Notes: a model not told the origin generated them from the sequence alone. A stretch of 46,041 nt of DNA from Phycisphaerae bacterium (GCA_014859965.1 JACZKQ010000054.1:1-46041), one strand, 5' to 3'. Positions 9,901 through 19,196 are shown, numbered from the stretch's first letter. Numbers and translations are program-made.

Positions 9901-12249
9901 ATGAAGCGGCTGCTCTTCGACCATGAAGCGAAGCGGCTGCCGATACAGATTAATGCGGCCGGCAAGAGCGGCCCGGACAAAGTTCTTCGCGTGACGGTTG
10001 CGACCGAGCCGACGGCCGACCCGAACCGTCCGGCGATGGTGCACCTTTGGGCGGTGGATGAGGGTTTGCTGCTGCCGACGGCCTTTGAAACCCCGGATCC
10101 GTACGCATACTTCCTTTCTCCGCGCAGGGCGGCGGTATTTACATCGGATCTGTTCTACCAACTGCTTCCGGATTACGAGCGCCCCGAGACGATCACGCGG
10201 ATTGGCGCTGACGGCGACTTCAACATGGGCAAACTGCGACGCAATCCGGTGGAGACGGTGCGGCGCGTGCCGGATGTGCTGTGGCGGCAGTCGACCGCCG
10301 TGGACCCCAACGGCATGCTGACTGTAGAAATGAAGCTTCCGGAACTCATTGGCCAGATGCGGCTGATGGCCGTGGCGATCGATCAAGACCGGTACGGCAA
10401 GACCGAGCGGCCCGTGACCCTCACCTCGGAGCTGATCGTGGAGTCCAACTGGCCGCGGTTTGCGGCGCCCGGCGACCTGTTCGAGGTCCCGGTCAAGCTC
10501 TTTAATTCCCAGAGTAAGGCGATGCGGGTCGCTCTGGAAACGGTTGTAGACGGTCCCATTGAAATCGAGGCACCGTCGGGCATCATCGAAATTCCGCCTG
10601 ACAGCGCGATAACGCATGTGCTGCACGCAAAGGCGGGCCGGATTGGTCCGGTGGAGGTCCGTATTACGGGCCGACAGGTCGACGCTGAGGAGGCGGTGAC
10701 TTTCACGGATAAGCGGGCGTTGAGCGTTCGCCCGGCGACCGCATTGCACAGCGAGACGGCGCTAAAGAGCATTGAGGCGGGGCAGACGCTGCACCTTGAG
10801 CCATCGGAAGCATTCGCAGCCGGCACGGAACAACTGACCATTAACATCAGCGCCCGTCCGACCGTTCAACTGGGGCCGGCCCTGGAGAAGCTTGTTCGTT
10901 ATCCATACGGATGCGTAGAGCAGACCGCCAGCGGCATGTTTGCGTTGCTGTACGCCGGGCCGATCCTGGGCGAGGCACACGCAGACCGCGTCAGCGGCAT
11001 GGTCCAGGCGGGAATCGTGCGGCTGTGGTCGATGCAGACGACTTCCGGCGGCCTCAGCTATTGGCCGGGCGCCAGTGAGCCGACCGTGTGGGGCAGCGCC
11101 TACGCGGGGTGGTGCCTTTTGGAGTGCAAGAACGCGGGTTATGAAGTCGATCCTCAATTCAGCAACGAGTTGATGGCGTATCTGGAAAGCCAGCTTCAAA
11201 GCACCAGTCAGGACGCGGAATTTCGGAACACACGAGCGCTGCTTTGCCGCATACTCAGCGCCTTCGGCAAGCCTCCGCACGGCTGGATGGGGCGGCTTGC
11301 TGAGCAAAAAGACGATCTGGACATGGCGGCCCGGGCGCACCTGGCCGGTGCATTCTACGAAGCGGGCGATAGTGAACAAGCCCTGCGGCTGCTGCCCGCG
11401 GAGATGATCGGCCTGACCGTGGCGACCTCTACGAGCGGGCGGCTCACGTCCCAACTACAGCAGTATGCCGTCTGGCTCGGTGTCCTTCTGGAGATCAATC
11501 CTGATCATGAAACGGTCGGTCCGCTGGTAAACCTTATTATGGAGGCGCGGAAGAGCGGCTGCTGGGCCAGCACGTTAGAGAACGCCGCGGCGATCACGGC
11601 GCTAAGCCACTATCAAGTGCTCAACACCGCCAAAGAGAAGCCGCAATTCTCTGGCCTGATTACCCTTGGCGATGGCAGTACAGTGCCCTTTGACCACACC
11701 CAAACGCTTGCTCATAAGGTCGAAGGGTTCGGCCAACCGCTGACCATCACTTCGGCAGGTAAGGGCAGCGTGTATATTGCTCTCAGTTCGGAAGGGCTTG
11801 CGCGCAAGGGGCTTATTCAGCCCTATGATCGCCGTCTATCCGTGCGGAGGCGCTGGCTGGACCGGACGGGTGCGGAAGTCGACCCGAACAGCATTCGGGT
11901 CGGCGATCTGGTGCAGGTGGAACTTGAGCTGGTTACGAATGAACAGGTAAGGATCGACAACATTGCCATCGTCGATGCGCTTGCGGGCGGTATGGAGGTC
12001 GAGAATCCGCGGCTGGTGACGTCCGCCCAACAGGCCCAGGACGGCGGCGCAGCAGCCGACCATACCGAATTCCTGGATGACCGTGTCGTTCTCTTCGCCA
12101 GCGCCCAAACGGATCGCAGGGTCTTTAAGTACGCCCTTCGGGCCACGACGGCAGGGGTATTCGAATTGCCGGCCGTGCAGGCGTCCTGTATGTATGATCC
12201 CTCCGTAGCCTCCCTTGGTGGACCGGCAATAATAAGGATTCAGCCGTGA
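6907..12249 (+). CDS. Bacterial alpha-2-macroglobulin with intact thioester (YfhM-like)
   Basis: 1780 residues from the ATG at 6907, chosen because GGAG lies 6 nt upstream and the protein then begins with a membrane segment (about 10-28) starting MSQFPRSFFKLGAVLIII. There is no lipobox cysteine, so it is probably anchored by an uncleaved helix instead of as a lipoprotein. A string of macroglobulin beta-domains follows. The family signature is at about 1120-1160 (DVLWRQSTAVDPNGMLTVEM). The thioester motif GCVEQ is complete, with Cys1336 and Gln1339, in the helical thioester domain. Such proteins trap attacking proteases in the periplasm by bait cleavage and covalent capture. The stop codon overlaps the start of pbpC, the classical partner, suggesting joint work on protecting or repairing the cell wall after protease damage. 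Confidence 0.93.
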   Translation: MSQFPRSFFKLGAVLIIINIVGLVWIHHDLTAIRPATVLANAVNLAPNDLRADRLRIVFDRRIVTPEAARQSVEKAPFALQPHWEGSWRWVSSDTLEYLFDKPLPPGRRFKLIATEQFRELTGMILDGKTSFDIETRALALDSSSVIAADLNWVTLELRFNQPVAPADLLRCIEIGDAAEGGDRVFKDVQCLTKAPAERLVLQTPRPDSDRLRIRLDEHLTGVNADVSLSHTRVWDVTIAKGFAYLSNHVWMPRLENTVRIALRFSGSLSREQALPEITTTPAVEDLNVYRSGRELVLAGTFLPQHRYTIHLPADLAAQDKKTLGRDCSVLVEIPAREPAIAFTGGFGILSPGGRLTLDMKTVNVAEVEFHVWRVHENNLVSHLRGESHYATSRGMPAKTVKLSSVHNEIQDCVLRVADLIQSRTGVYYIAAQSASPRWASDQTLVTVTDLAITAKSEEEGCLVWVTSLRKGTPVEGAVVKAISYNNQVLTKATTDSEGIAHLPYPDSRPDGAMWVILAQKADDLSYLRPGDNQWMIDDIDQSGREYPADVEVMLYTERTAYRPGDTMHLTGIVRQRDGGIPPAFPFTVKAIRPDGKTFAELIAAPPEDSQGIFHADIPTRQDGQTGPYRFHVTLPGDDNALGTTFAFVEAFLPQRMRVSATPTAARYDPNDTPEIHVSGRYLWDQPAADVPVKAEAILLPGRFQSKQWQDFTFGTPPKHSAVTLPTVDAKLGKDGKGTLPIPIPDDVQRACYRMQVTTTVTEPGSRSVSVNSSVIVDRLNHHLGLRLAGEALPTPGNPVAVAWVSLTGADVLRASGELQIKLEAVEFESVIKEQDGRRVWRSVERLITVKEQTLAATGDAEGSVEIVCPDAGRYRLTITDADSGSRTQLDMYASAGGARQNLSMADPERLEIVTDKDSYRPGETAKVLIRSPVPGRVLAAIESDKVVAWQTADVVNNTTELTFELDKSLRGSVFVTATVVRAIDPNARDWLPHRAMGMKRLLFDHEAKRLPIQINAAGKSGPDKVLRVTVATEPTADPNRPAMVHLWAVDEGLLLPTAFETPDPYAYFLSPRRAAVFTSDLFYQLLPDYERPETITRIGADGDFNMGKLRRNPVETVRRVPDVLWRQSTAVDPNGMLTVEMKLPELIGQMRLMAVAIDQDRYGKTERPVTLTSELIVESNWPRFAAPGDLFEVPVKLFNSQSKAMRVALETVVDGPIEIEAPSGIIEIPPDSAITHVLHAKAGRIGPVEVRITGRQVDAEEAVTFTDKRALSVRPATALHSETALKSIEAGQTLHLEPSEAFAAGTEQLTINISARPTVQLGPALEKLVRYPYGCVEQTASGMFALLYAGPILGEAHADRVSGMVQAGIVRLWSMQTTSGGLSYWPGASEPTVWGSAYAGWCLLECKNAGYEVDPQFSNELMAYLESQLQSTSQDAEFRNTRALLCRILSAFGKPPHGWMGRLAEQKDDLDMAARAHLAGAFYEAGDSEQALRLLPAEMIGLTVATSTSGRLTSQLQQYAVWLGVLLEINPDHETVGPLVNLIMEARKSGCWASTLENAAAITALSHYQVLNTAKEKPQFSGLITLGDGSTVPFDHTQTLAHKVEGFGQPLTITSAGKGSVYIALSSEGLARKGLIQPYDRRLSVRRRWLDRTGAEVDPNSIRVGDLVQVELELVTNEQVRIDNIAIVDALAGGMEVENPRLVTSAQQAQDGGAAADHTEFLDDRVVLFASAQTDRRVFKYALRATTAGVFELPAVQASCMYDPSVASLGGPAIIRIQP

Positions 12250-14273
12250 CGCGGGCCGTGGCCCGGAGAACGATGCGGTGGTTGGCACGGGGGCTGCTAA
12301 TTGCAGGTCTTGTGGCGGGCGGGAGCTTTGTCGCCGCGTGGCACCTGTCTCCGTTTCCGGCAGAGAGGCTTCAGCGTTTCAGCCCCAGTCCGACGGTGGC
12401 GGATGCCCAGGGCCGGCATCTCCTAAGCATTGTTTCGCAGGATGAGCAATGGTCCATGCCGGTCGGGCTGGACGCGATGAGCCCCCGCCTGGTGCAGGCG
12501 ACGATTGCCACCGAGGACCAGCGGTATTACGATCACTGCGGTGTAGATATTCTGGCGGCGGGCCGCGCCGCCGTCCAGAACATGCTTGGCCGGCGCGTCA
12601 TCTCCGGGGCCAGCACCATCACCATGCAGGTGTGCAGAATGATGGACGACAGGCCCAGGACGCTGGCGGCAAAGGTGATTGAGAGTTTTCGCGCAATGCA
12701 GCTGACCCGTCTCAAGAGCAAGCAGCAGGTGCTCGAGATATACTTGAACACGGCCCCTTACGGAGGCAATATCCGCGGGGTGGAAGCGGCATCCTTGCTC
12801 TACTTTTCGAAGCATGCGTGCGATCTTTCTTTGGCGGAGGCGGCACTGCTGGCGGGGCTGCCGAAATCGCCGACGCGATATAACCCGCGAACACACCTCG
12901 AAGCAGCCTTGAAACGACAACAGACGGTCTTGGATCGAATGCAGGAAACCGGTGTAATCACGCCTGAAGAGCGCCGCCTGGCCGCCAGCGCGTCCCTGGC
13001 GATCAACGACTTGCCGCGCATGCGGCACGCACCGCATGCGGCATGGATGGCGCTTGGACAAAGGCCTTTAGGTGGCCGGACATGGATCAATTTGGAGGTG
13101 CAGCGGGATGCCGAATACCTGGCTTGCGAGCACCTTAAGGGCCTGCCGGACGGCACAGAAATCGCGATAGTCGTAATCGACATTCAGCAATCTGCAATCG
13201 TGACGCTCGTCGGGTCTGGCGACGTCTCCGACCCGGTCGATGGCCAGGTCAACGGCGCCCTGGCAAAACGCAGCCCCGGTTCGGCGCTGAAACCCTTTAT
13301 ATACGCAGCGGCATTTGAGGCCGGACGGCTTTCGCCCGAATCGATCGTTTATGATGTGCCGGTGAACCTGGGCGGGTGGGAGCCTGAGAACTTTGATCGT
13401 ACCTTTGCGACGGAGGTTACGGCCGCCGAGGCGCTGCAGCGATCGCTGAACAGTCCGGTACTGCAGGTGGCGCGGGGCGTGGGGCTGGGGCGATGCTGCG
13501 GCCTGATCGAATCGGCGGGCATTTGCTTGCCCGCGAATGTCGCGTCACGGGCGGGTCTGGCGGTCGCCGTCGGCGGCGTAGAGGTGTCTCTGCTGGAATT
13601 GACCGACGCTTACGCGTGCATGGGAAGAGGGGGCAAATACCGCAAGGCCAGATTATTTGTCGATGAAGCAGCTCCGGCAAAGGGGGTGCTAAGCACCAAC
13701 GTTTGCCGTGCGATAGACGCGATTCTGTCCTCGCACGCTCGCCGGCCGAACGGGATGGCCGACCTCCTGCCGGAGAATGTCCCATGGTTTATGTGGAAGA
13801 CCGGGACCAGTTCCGGCAGGCGCGACGCCTGGGCCATCGGGCATAACGGCCGCTGGGCCGCCGGCGTCTGGATTGGCCGATTTCGCGGCACGGGCCGGTT
13901 TGAGTACGTGGGTTCACAAGCCGCCGAGCCGTTGCTGTCACGGCTGTTTGCGCTGCCGTCGCTTCGAATGAACGCTGCTCCTTCAGTTGCCGACCCCATT
14001 CTTGTGAGAAAGCCGCTTCCCGTCCCTTCGGCCGTTCGCCAAAACCTCCAAATCGTCAGACCCGCCGACGGGGATATCTTCATTTCACCGGGCGGCGAGT
14101 TGACCGTTCGACCGGCCGCCAATAAGGCCGGAAACCTCACATGGTTTCTGAATGGCCGACTGCTTGGGCTGCGGTCGCCAGACGCATCCGTCGACCTCGG
14201 CGCGGGGCGATACACGCTTTTGTGTGTCGACGATTCCGGTGGGTCCTGCGCCGTGAGCTTTGAGGTAAAGTGA
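12246..14273 (+). CDS. pbpC: Penicillin-binding protein 1C (bifunctional transglycosylase/transpeptidase)
   Basis: 675 residues starting at GTG 12246, which overlaps the macroglobulin stop by 4 nt (GTGA), so translation is likely coupled. An N-terminal membrane helix (about 13-33) is followed by a GT51 glycosyltransferase domain with ATEDQRYYDH, catalytic Glu90, and the GASTITMQ motif. The transpeptidase domain has SALK (Ser346, Lys349), SLN (Ser400, Asn402) and KTGTS (Lys518), all intact. The last 90 residues match the PbpC-specific C-terminal domain (BiPBP_C). It polymerises and crosslinks peptidoglycan on the periplasmic side. It is somewhat shorter than the E. coli protein (about 770 residues). 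Pairing with alpha-2-macroglobulin is the known arrangement in many bacteria. Confidence 0.95.
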   Translation: MTRAVARRTMRWLARGLLIAGLVAGGSFVAAWHLSPFPAERLQRFSPSPTVADAQGRHLLSIVSQDEQWSMPVGLDAMSPRLVQATIATEDQRYYDHCGVDILAAGRAAVQNMLGRRVISGASTITMQVCRMMDDRPRTLAAKVIESFRAMQLTRLKSKQQVLEIYLNTAPYGGNIRGVEAASLLYFSKHACDLSLAEAALLAGLPKSPTRYNPRTHLEAALKRQQTVLDRMQETGVITPEERRLAASASLAINDLPRMRHAPHAAWMALGQRPLGGRTWINLEVQRDAEYLACEHLKGLPDGTEIAIVVIDIQQSAIVTLVGSGDVSDPVDGQVNGALAKRSPGSALKPFIYAAAFEAGRLSPESIVYDVPVNLGGWEPENFDRTFATEVTAAEALQRSLNSPVLQVARGVGLGRCCGLIESAGICLPANVASRAGLAVAVGGVEVSLLELTDAYACMGRGGKYRKARLFVDEAAPAKGVLSTNVCRAIDAILSSHARRPNGMADLLPENVPWFMWKTGTSSGRRDAWAIGHNGRWAAGVWIGRFRGTGRFEYVGSQAAEPLLSRLFALPSLRMNAAPSVADPILVRKPLPVPSAVRQNLQIVRPADGDIFISPGGELTVRPAANKAGNLTWFLNGRLLGLRSPDASVDLGAGRYTLLCVDDSGGSCAVSFEVK

Positions 14274-14476
14274 TTAAGGTCAGCGTGCATGCTTTGGGCT
14301 AGACGGAAAAGATCGAAGTCGCCCAGCCCATTGCTCCTTGACCACGGCAAACGCATCTTATGGTGCAAATACAGAGTACCGGCTGTTGCATTTGTTGGGT
14401 TGAGCGAGTAGCATACGGGCGGCTTTGGCGTGGCCACGGCCAAGCCGCGGAGAAGTATAGAGTAGGAGATCAAGCG

Positions 14477-15496
14477 ATGCAGACGTTTACCGTGGGCGTA
14501 TTTGGCATTGGCTGGGTGGCAGGAGAGCACATCAAGGCCTTCCTGCGGAATCCGCACATGCGGGTGGTGGGGCTGGCCTCGCGCCAGCGGGCATCCGCCG
14601 AGAGCAAAAAGGCGGAACTCGGCCTGGACTGCGACATCATGGATGACTACGAGTCACTGGTCCGCCGACCAGACGTGGATATCATCGACATCTGCTCTCC
14701 CAATGTCCTCCATGCCGAACAGGCGATCCGCGCGGCCGAGGCGGGCAAGCACGTGATCATTGAAAAGCCTGTCGCTATGAATTCGGTGGAACTCAAGGCC
14801 ATTCGGGATGCCATCGTCAAGGCCGGCGTCAGATCGCAGGTCGGTTTCGTCTCGCGGTGGAATCCGCACGTGCGATCTATTCGGAGCATGATTGACAAGG
14901 GCGGCCTGGGCGAAATCTACTATGTAGAGGTCGACTACTATCACGAGATCGGTCCGTGGTGGAGCGGCTGGAGATGGGGGGCGAACACCAGGGCGGGCGG
15001 CCCAAGCGCCAGTTTGTTGGCTGGCTGCCATGCTGTTGACCTCTTGTACTACTTTGGGGGTGACGTGGAGGAAGTCTTCGCATATGGTGCATTCGGGCAT
15101 CGCAAGGATTACGAATACGAGCCGACGTATGCCGCCGTGGTGAAATTCAAGAACGGCAAGATCGGCAAGACGGGGTGCAGTTTCGAGAATGAGTGCCCGT
15201 ACACAATGAATATTATGCTCCATGGCAGCAAGGGGTCCGTGCTGAACGAGAAGTTCTATAGTCGGGAATGGTTTGGCGGGCAGGAGGGCTGGCAGCAGTT
15301 CAATACAACGTTTCTGGATAGCGGGGACGTGTCACATCATCCCTTTCAGGGCATGATGGACGACCTGGCGGCGGCGCTGGTCGAAGGGCGGGAGGCGACA
15401 GCGAATATTCATGAGGCGTGCAAGTCGCACGAGATCTGCCTGGCGATCGACCGCTCGATTGAGACCGGCCGGGCCGTGCAACTGCCGTTGATTTGA
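14477..15496 (+). CDS. Gfo/Idh/MocA-family oxidoreductase
   Basis: 339 residues. The ATG at 14477 follows AGGAG with good spacing; an upstream in-frame extension from 14360 has no family similarity and is left out. The N-terminal Rossmann fold shows GVFGIGWVAGEH (the GxGxxA-type NAD(P) loop) and EKPVAMN near residue 96, whose lysine is the family's active-site residue. The C-terminal half is the alpha/beta substrate domain, with a WRWGANTRAGGPSASLLAGC stretch where the catalytic His region normally lies (GGG..D.G.H). Members oxidise or reduce sugars and inositols. It heads a three-gene cluster with a DegT aminotransferase and a second Gfo/Idh/MocA protein, which points to amino-sugar or inosamine chemistry, though the substrate cannot be read from sequence. 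A weak promoter candidate lies at 14386-14414. Confidence 0.88.
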   Translation: MQTFTVGVFGIGWVAGEHIKAFLRNPHMRVVGLASRQRASAESKKAELGLDCDIMDDYESLVRRPDVDIIDICSPNVLHAEQAIRAAEAGKHVIIEKPVAMNSVELKAIRDAIVKAGVRSQVGFVSRWNPHVRSIRSMIDKGGLGEIYYVEVDYYHEIGPWWSGWRWGANTRAGGPSASLLAGCHAVDLLYYFGGDVEEVFAYGAFGHRKDYEYEPTYAAVVKFKNGKIGKTGCSFENECPYTMNIMLHGSKGSVLNEKFYSREWFGGQEGWQQFNTTFLDSGDVSHHPFQGMMDDLAAALVEGREATANIHEACKSHEICLAIDRSIETGRAVQLPLI

Positions 15497-15537
15497 TAAC
15501 CCCGACCACGATGCGGAGTTCGGTAAAGGAGGTCACG

Positions 15538-16812
15538 ATGTCGGACAAGCTGGCGATTGACGGCGGCCCCAAGGCCGTGACCAACAAGTTGGCGCCATGG
15601 CCGCAATTCGACGAGAAGGCTATCAAGGCTGTCGAAGCGGTCCTGCGGTCGGGGAAGGTCAATTACTGGACCGGTCCCAAAGGCATGGAATTTGAAAAGA
15701 AGTTCGGCACATGGCAGGGCAGCCGGTTCGCCATCAGCACCTCGTCGGGAACATCGGCGCTGCACGCCGCACTGAGTGCCCTGGGCATCGGGCCGGGCGA
15801 CGAGGTGATCGTGCCCAGCTACACGTTCATCGCCAGCAGTTTCTCTATTGTGCAGGCCGGGGCCGTGCCGCGATTCGCCGACGTGAACATCGACGATCAT
15901 TGCATAAGCGTCAAATCGGCTCAGCGGCTCGTTACCGAGCGCACAAAGGCCGTCATGCCGGTGCATCTCTACGGCAATGTCTGCGACATGGACGCCATCA
16001 TGGATTTCGCCCGACGCAACAACCTCTACGTAGTCGAGGATAACGCCGAGGCGTTCGGCGGCGTTTATAAGGGCAGAAAGACGGGCACGTTAGGCCACAT
16101 CGCCGCGTGCAGTTTCTGTCAGAACAAAACCTTTACCACGGGCGGCGAGGGCGGGATGGTAACCACCGACGACGAGGACCTGGCCTGGAAGGCTCGCAGT
16201 GTTCGCGACCACGGCTACGACGTGGCGCAGCGGCTGAACCTCTTGGAACTGGAGCAGCGGCTGCCCTACGTCCACAACATGGTCGGGTGGAACTATCGGA
16301 TGACGGAGATGCAGTCGGCGATCGGCTTGGCGGAACTCGAACGCATGGACACGTGGAACATGCCCGCCCGCAGGCGCAACGCCGGCATCATCACCAACGC
16401 CATCAGGGATCTGCCCGTCGTCAAGTACTTGCCCGTCGATACGCCGGAGCGCCGCAACGGGTGGTTCGTCATGGCGTTTTCGTTAGACATCGAGAACATG
16501 ACCTGCGACATTGATCAGTTCGTGCGGGCGGCATCCGCCGAAGGAGCCCCGTGCTGGCGCGTCTTCTGGCCGCAATGCCACACCGAGCGGGCCTATACCG
16601 AGCACAATGCCTTCGGTCGAAGCGGCTTTCCGTTCACCTCGCGGGAGTATGCCAACCCGGCAAGCGTCGACTACAGCACGGTCGAGGTCCCCAACGCCGT
16701 CTGGCACCAGAACCATACGTTCACCTGCTTTGCCTTCCCGACGTTTACGGCGGAGGATTGCCAGCAGATCGGCGCCGCCCTGGCGAAGGTGATCCGGGCT
16801 TACACGAAGTAG
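15538..16812 (+). CDS. DegT/DnrJ/EryC1-family PLP-dependent sugar aminotransferase
   Basis: 424 residues from the ATG at 15538, preceded by a near-perfect AAAGGAGGT site; the frame extends further upstream to 15493 but without a ribosome site. Family features are clear: GTSALHAALSALGIGPGDEV and PSYTF early on, PVHLYGN, the EDNAEAFGG motif, and CSFCQNKTFTTGGEGG, which carries the PLP-binding lysine. The family transfers an amino group to keto-sugars, or keto-inositols, using PLP. It sits 41 bp after the first Gfo/Idh/MocA gene and 12 bp before the second, consistent with one transcript in which an oxidoreductase makes the ketone that is then aminated. The exact sugar is unknown. Confidence 0.92.
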   Translation: MSDKLAIDGGPKAVTNKLAPWPQFDEKAIKAVEAVLRSGKVNYWTGPKGMEFEKKFGTWQGSRFAISTSSGTSALHAALSALGIGPGDEVIVPSYTFIASSFSIVQAGAVPRFADVNIDDHCISVKSAQRLVTERTKAVMPVHLYGNVCDMDAIMDFARRNNLYVVEDNAEAFGGVYKGRKTGTLGHIAACSFCQNKTFTTGGEGGMVTTDDEDLAWKARSVRDHGYDVAQRLNLLELEQRLPYVHNMVGWNYRMTEMQSAIGLAELERMDTWNMPARRRNAGIITNAIRDLPVVKYLPVDTPERRNGWFVMAFSLDIENMTCDIDQFVRAASAEGAPCWRVFWPQCHTERAYTEHNAFGRSGFPFTSREYANPASVDYSTVEVPNAVWHQNHTFTCFAFPTFTAEDCQQIGAALAKVIRAYTK

Positions 16813-16824
16813 CGGGCTGGATAC

Positions 16825-17889
16825 ATGAGAAAGATAAGATACGCCATCACCGGCTTCGGCGGCATTGCCGAGAACCGCATCGCCCGCGAGGGCTTTGGCC
16901 TTGACAGGACCCGCTTCGCAGGTCACCCGCAGGCGGAGTTAATCGGTATCACAGACAAGGACCCGGCGCGGGAGGCTGCGGCCGGACGATTGGGGCTGCG
17001 ATGGTATGACTCCCTGGAGCAGGTCCTGGGCGACCCGCAGGTCGATGCCGTTTTTGTCGCGACGGACAACCGCTCACATGCGCTCCTGGCCGGCAACGCA
17101 CTGGAAGCCGGCAAGCACTGTCTGATAGAGAAACCCATCGCCACAACCGTGGAGGATGCGCGGCGACTTCAGCAGCTGGCCCGTCGCCGGCGCCTCAGCT
17201 TAATGGTCGACCACATGATGACTGAAAATGCGTATAATCAGAAAGCCAAGGCACTGATTAACGACGGGGCCATCGGGCCAGTCAACGATATCGTACTGCA
17301 CATGGAATGCTGCTACGGCTCTGCGCCCCAGGAAGCCGCCAGTTGGCGCTGCGCCGATGCCGGCCAGATTGGCGGACCCATTGGCGACGTGGGCAGCCAC
17401 TGCCTGTACATGGCAGAATTCCTGCTGGGCTCTGAAATTAAATCCTTAAGTTGCATTTACACGCCAGCCACCCTGGATATAGCGGTCGAGAACGGGGCCA
17501 TTGTGCAGTTTCGCATGGAGAACGGGATACAAGGCACCGTACGCGTAGCCTTCAATCAACCCCGCGGCGGGCTCGTGGGTACGCTAACGAACCTGGGCTA
17601 CGAGGTTTACGGAACCGACGGCGTAGTGCGAGGATACGCCACACTGTTTCAACTGTCCGGCCATCCAGGCGAGCCCGTGCAGGTACGGATCGAAGTGGAA
17701 CGGGCCGGCGGCACAAAACCGATTACGCTCGACCGGACGCCCAACGTCTATCAGGCAGTGATCGCCCGTCACGCCCACTCAATCATCGAGGCTCGCCCGT
17801 TGGATGCAGCCGACGCACTGCATAATTTGGAACTGGTATCGGCCTGTTATGAGTCCGCCAGCCTGCACGGGCAGACAATCACATTCTGA
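16825..17889 (+). CDS. Gfo/Idh/MocA-family oxidoreductase, second copy
   Basis: 354 residues from ATG 16825, 12 bp after the aminotransferase stop, with only a weak GGCTGG ribosome site. The N-terminal Rossmann loop reads GFGGIAENRIAREGFG, the EKPIATT motif carries the family lysine, and VGSHCLYMAEFLLG fits the usual GxHxxD region, with a tyrosine where the aspartate is often found. It is clearly a paralogue, not a close duplicate, of the 14477 gene. Together with it and the DegT aminotransferase it probably forms a short pathway on a sugar or cyclitol. The IS630 remnant starts about 100 bp beyond its stop. Confidence 0.88.
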   Translation: MRKIRYAITGFGGIAENRIAREGFGLDRTRFAGHPQAELIGITDKDPAREAAAGRLGLRWYDSLEQVLGDPQVDAVFVATDNRSHALLAGNALEAGKHCLIEKPIATTVEDARRLQQLARRRRLSLMVDHMMTENAYNQKAKALINDGAIGPVNDIVLHMECCYGSAPQEAASWRCADAGQIGGPIGDVGSHCLYMAEFLLGSEIKSLSCIYTPATLDIAVENGAIVQFRMENGIQGTVRVAFNQPRGGLVGTLTNLGYEVYGTDGVVRGYATLFQLSGHPGEPVQVRIEVERAGGTKPITLDRTPNVYQAVIARHAHSIIEARPLDAADALHNLELVSACYESASLHGQTITF

Positions 17890-17941
17890 CCGTCAACTAA
17901 GGGATACCTGATAGGCTCCCAATGTAGTGTTTGTGAAATAA

Positions 17942-18795
17942 TTGCCATTAACTCTAAACGTCGTGCGTCTTTCCTATAAACGGGAAAGGATGCGAGTTAT
18001 GCGAGTAGCTGCAACGATCATGGTCACAGACAAGCAACGTAAAACCCTTGAACGCTGGGCTCGGGGCCGAAGCACGCCGGTGCGACTGATGCAGAGGGCG
18101 CGGATCGTTCTCATGGCCGCCGACGGCAAGGAGAACAAAGAGATCGCCGAGACGCTTGCCGTCCAGCCCTCGACGGTGGGCCGTTGGCGGAAGCGTTTCG
18201 CCCAGAGCGGTCTGGCCGGGATAGAGAAGGATGCTCCGCGTGGCGGCCGCAGGCCAACCAAGCAGCAGCGCTGGGCTAAACGAATCATCGAGACGACTCT
18301 TCATGAGACGCCGCCCAACGCAACGCACTGGAGCATTCGGACGCTGGCCAAACACCTGGGTGTCCGTCCCAATCTGGTCTATCGCGTATGGAAGACGCAT
18401 AATCTGAAACCTTCCCAGATCCGAACTTTCAAACTCAGCCGCGACTCCGACTTCGTCGACAAACTGGTGGATGTTGTCGGGCTGTATCTCAATCCGCCTG
18501 ACCAATGCGATGGTTTTGTGCTGCGACGAGAAGAGCCAGATTCAGGCCTTGGATCGCACCCAGCCGGGCCTTCCGCTCAAGAAGGGTCGGTGCGGTACGA
18601 TGACGCATGATTACAAGCGCAATGGGACCACGACGCTGTTTGCAGCGTTGGAACTGGCGGAGGGTAAGCTGATTGGAACGTGCATGCCTCGTCATCGTCA
18701 TCAGGAGTGGATCAAGTTTCTCAAGCTTGTGGACGAAGAGACGCCGCCGGCCGTGGACCTGCACTTGGTCGTGGATAACTACAACACGTACAGAT
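17942..18795 (+). mobile_element. Remnant of an IS630-family insertion sequence
   Basis: The transposase similarity stops abruptly near 18790 and no matching right-hand inverted repeat was found by eye before the permease gene. The left boundary is not sharply visible; the DNA from about 17925 (TAGTGTTTGTGAAATAATTG) may be the left end next to a TA target. The element is inactive: one frameshift and loss of the 3' third of the transposase. It separates the aminotransferase cluster from the pentonate operon. Confidence 0.65.
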
Positions 18796-18815
18796 TACAC
18801 TACCTTCGTCATTGA
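17999..18815 (+). pseudogene. IS630-family transposase, frameshifted and truncated
   Basis: The first part (ATG 17999) encodes the winged helix-turn-helix DNA-binding half (KEIAETLAVQPSTVGRWRKR and GGRRPTKQQR). Around 18502-18512 the reading frame must advance by one base: the first frame ends its similarity at [10 protein letters not shown], and the +1 frame continues with [20 protein letters not shown], the first catalytic Asp of the DDE domain. The second Asp is present in [10 protein letters not shown], after which similarity stops and a stop codon follows at 18813. The third acidic residue (Glu) and the C-terminus are absent. The site of the shift has no A6G-type slippery sequence, so mutation is more likely than programmed frameshifting. 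Confidence 0.88.
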
Positions 18816-19196
18816 CACTGCGTTGACTCCGTAGGCGGCATGCCGGACCCCGCGCCGCTATCGTCGAGAACCGCACCGTCAGATTCCAGATGCCCCCGCT
18901 CTCGGTGGCGTCGTGCGAATTAACGCCCTGATTACTCGCCAGGGGGATAGCGTACAGGCAAGCGAGGCACATGATCTGCCGTACGGCAATGGTGCATGAA
19001 TTACGGGCCGCCGATGTCCGCATCGGGATGAAGGACGTTTGATTCCGAGCTTTCTGCTATCCTTTCTCAAAACGATCTGGTAATCTGTGTGCTTTGGAAA
19101 GTTGATTATCGTTTTTTGTTTTACGTGAGATCAGGCGGGTGTTGTCATCGCCTTGTGCACAACAGGGCAAACCCTTTTACTGGGCGGAGTGAGATC
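18816..19196. other. Intergenic region upstream of the permease operon
   Basis: 381 bp without a convincing gene. A short plus-strand open stretch ending in PPLSVASCELTP at about 18916-18927 resembles the tail of a secreted glycosidase, but it is too short to support and may be a relic cut by the insertion element. Between 19153 and 19162 lies a perfect 10-bp palindrome TTGTGCACAA, 34 bp before the permease start, a possible operator. I found no clear -35/-10 pair. Confidence 0.35.
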
